Assembly (NCBI RefSeq): GCF_006385805.1
Contig: NZ_VFSG01000001.1
Location: 1-64,000 of the forward strand
Length of the DNA stretch: 64,000 nt
Origin: Streptococcus xiaochunlingii
Lineage (GTDB): Bacteria; Bacillota; Bacilli; Lactobacillales; Streptococcaceae
Reading direction: 5' to 3'
The position numbers were made by a program, and so were the translations under genes. Positions 63,092-64,000 of the stretch are shown here, in pieces. Within the stretch, counting starts at the first letter, position 1. Each line of letters starts with the position of its first letter. The notes under the pieces are model-generated. The model saw only the letters and a program-made list of their open reading frames with translations. It ran no database searches and had not been told where the DNA came from.

Positions 63092-64000
63092 ATGCTATTA
63101 GAAATTTCAATTAAAAACTTTGCCATCATTGAAGAAATCGCTCTGAATTTTGAAACGGGGATGACCGTTTTAACCGGTGAAACTGGAGCAGGAAAATCCA
63201 TCATTATCGATGCTATGAATATGATGCTGGGGAGCCGGGCGACGACGGATGTCATCCGCCACGGTGCTCCTAAGGCTGAGATTGAAGGCCTCTTTGCGAT
63301 TGATGAAAACCGTGCCCTTCAGCAGCTCTTTGAGGAGCAAGGCTTAGAATGGGCAGAGGAGTTGATTATTCGCAGAGAAATTTTCCAGAATGGCCGGAGT
63401 GTCAGTCGAATCAATGGGCAGATGGTCAACCTCTCCGTTCTTAAGGCGGTTGGCCAGCATTTGGTAGATATTCACGGCCAGCACGATCAGGAAGAACTGA
63501 TGCGGGCTCCATTGCATATCTCTATGCTGGATAGCTTTGGGGAGGATACTTTTTTTGCGACGAAGAAGGCCTATAGAGAGACCTTTGAGAATTATAAGTC
63601 TTTGCGCAAGCAGGTCTTGCAGATCCAAAAAAATAACCAGGAAAACCAAGCTCGCATCGAAATGCTGGAATACCAAATTTCGGAAATCGAGGCGGCTGTC
63701 TTGTCCCTGGATGAAGATGTCCAGTTAGAGCAAGAACGGCAACGCCTGCTCAATCATAAGATGATTGCGGATACTCTAAGCAATGCCTACGCTATGTTGG
63801 ACGCAGAAGACTTTTCCAGTCTTAGCAATGTACGGTCGGCCATGAATGATCTGCAAAGCATCGAAGAGTATGATGCAGAATACAAGACCTTGTCTGATCA
63901 ACTGGCTGAGACCTACTATACTCTGGAGGATTTGACCAAGCGCTTGGAGGATCTGGTAGATGGCTTGGACTTTGACGGCAACCGCTTGATGCAGGTAGAA
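63092..64000 (+). CDS. recN: DNA repair protein RecN (5' part, cut by the window edge)
   Basis: The first 303 codons of RecN, open to the last base of the window; the full protein is about 555 residues. SMC-like ATPase that acts at double-strand breaks and in natural transformation. MLLEISIKNFAIIEEIALNFETGMT leads to Walker A TGETGAGKSIIIDA (about 30-43). SVSRINGQMVNLSVLK and VDIHGQHDQEELM are RecN blocks, followed by the start of the coiled coil. GGAGAGAG ribosome binding site, 7 bases after argR. Confidence 0.95.
   Translation, partial: MLLEISIKNFAIIEEIALNFETGMTVLTGETGAGKSIIIDAMNMMLGSRATTDVIRHGAPKAEIEGLFAIDENRALQQLFEEQGLEWAEELIIRREIFQNGRSVSRINGQMVNLSVLKAVGQHLVDIHGQHDQEELMRAPLHISMLDSFGEDTFFATKKAYRETFENYKSLRKQVLQIQKNNQENQARIEMLEYQISEIEAAVLSLDEDVQLEQERQRLLNHKMIADTLSNAYAMLDAEDFSSLSNVRSAMNDLQSIEEYDAEYKTLSDQLAETYYTLEDLTKRLEDLVDGLDFDGNRLMQVE

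Overview
The window is a chromosomal stretch of a low-GC Gram-positive coccus. It is almost certainly Streptococcus and most like the mitis/sanguinis group (S. parasanguinis-like; the species is inference). The support is a 5S-Val-Asp-Lys-Leu-Thr-Gly-Leu-Arg-Pro tRNA cluster, the murD-murG-divIB / ftsA-ftsZ-yggS-sepF-yggT-ylmH-divIVA-ileS cell-division block, a ccdA-thioredoxin-msrAB-TCS09 locus, ClpE with a CtsR box, Dpr, and a prepilin peptidase behind a SigX (ComX) box.

Layout. 1-1200: end of an rRNA operon and ten tRNAs, including two identical tRNA-Arg genes. 1.2-7.4 kb: small conserved genes, recX, an rRNA uracil methyltransferase operon with a DUF1858/DUF438 hemerythrin pair, and a histone-like HhH protein. 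7.45-12.1 kb: a T-box operon ending in valS that also carries a flavin-reductase/GNAT fusion and a small kinase. 12.1-22.4 kb is the accessory part. It holds a 1491-residue AT-rich nuclease-STAND ATPase (Avs-like defence gene), a C5 methyltransferase with its presumed restriction enzyme, and a convergent SOS cassette (HdiR-type repressor, Y-family polymerase, YolD-like, DUF5960). 22.5-24.6 kb: rsmD (broken by an apparent 20-nt deletion), coaD and sepM. 24.6-30.2 kb: a hairpin-rich repeat, then an extracytoplasmic methionine-sulfoxide repair operon that contains a methionine-rich lipoprotein, then a two-component system. 30.2-30.9 kb: a gene-free stretch full of inverted repeats. 30.9-39.9 kb: yutD, rlmN, vanZ-like, a lone T-box-controlled trpB, pilD, dpr, yqgQ, a rhodanese without its cysteine, rsuA-like, typA. 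40-52.8 kb: cell wall and division genes up to T-box-controlled ileS. 52.8-64 kb: DUF1827, NUDIX, clpE, folD, a possible ADP-ribosyltransferase-like protein coupled to an NAD(P)HX dehydratase, then xseAB-ispA-tlyA-argR-recN, with recN cut by the window edge.

Themes. Three T-box leaders (Val, Trp, Ile candidates) couple gene expression to tRNA charging. Several genes (rlmCD, rsmD, yqgQ, pilD) have a promoter -10 element so close to the start codon, with no ribosome binding site, that leaderless mRNAs are likely. The best candidates for under-described biology are the nuclease-STAND protein in its defence/SOS neighbourhood, the Met-rich lipoprotein inside the methionine-sulfoxide repair operon, the T-box-linked reductase-acetyltransferase fusion, the NAD-linked gene pair at 57.7-59.3 kb, and the hairpin repeats.
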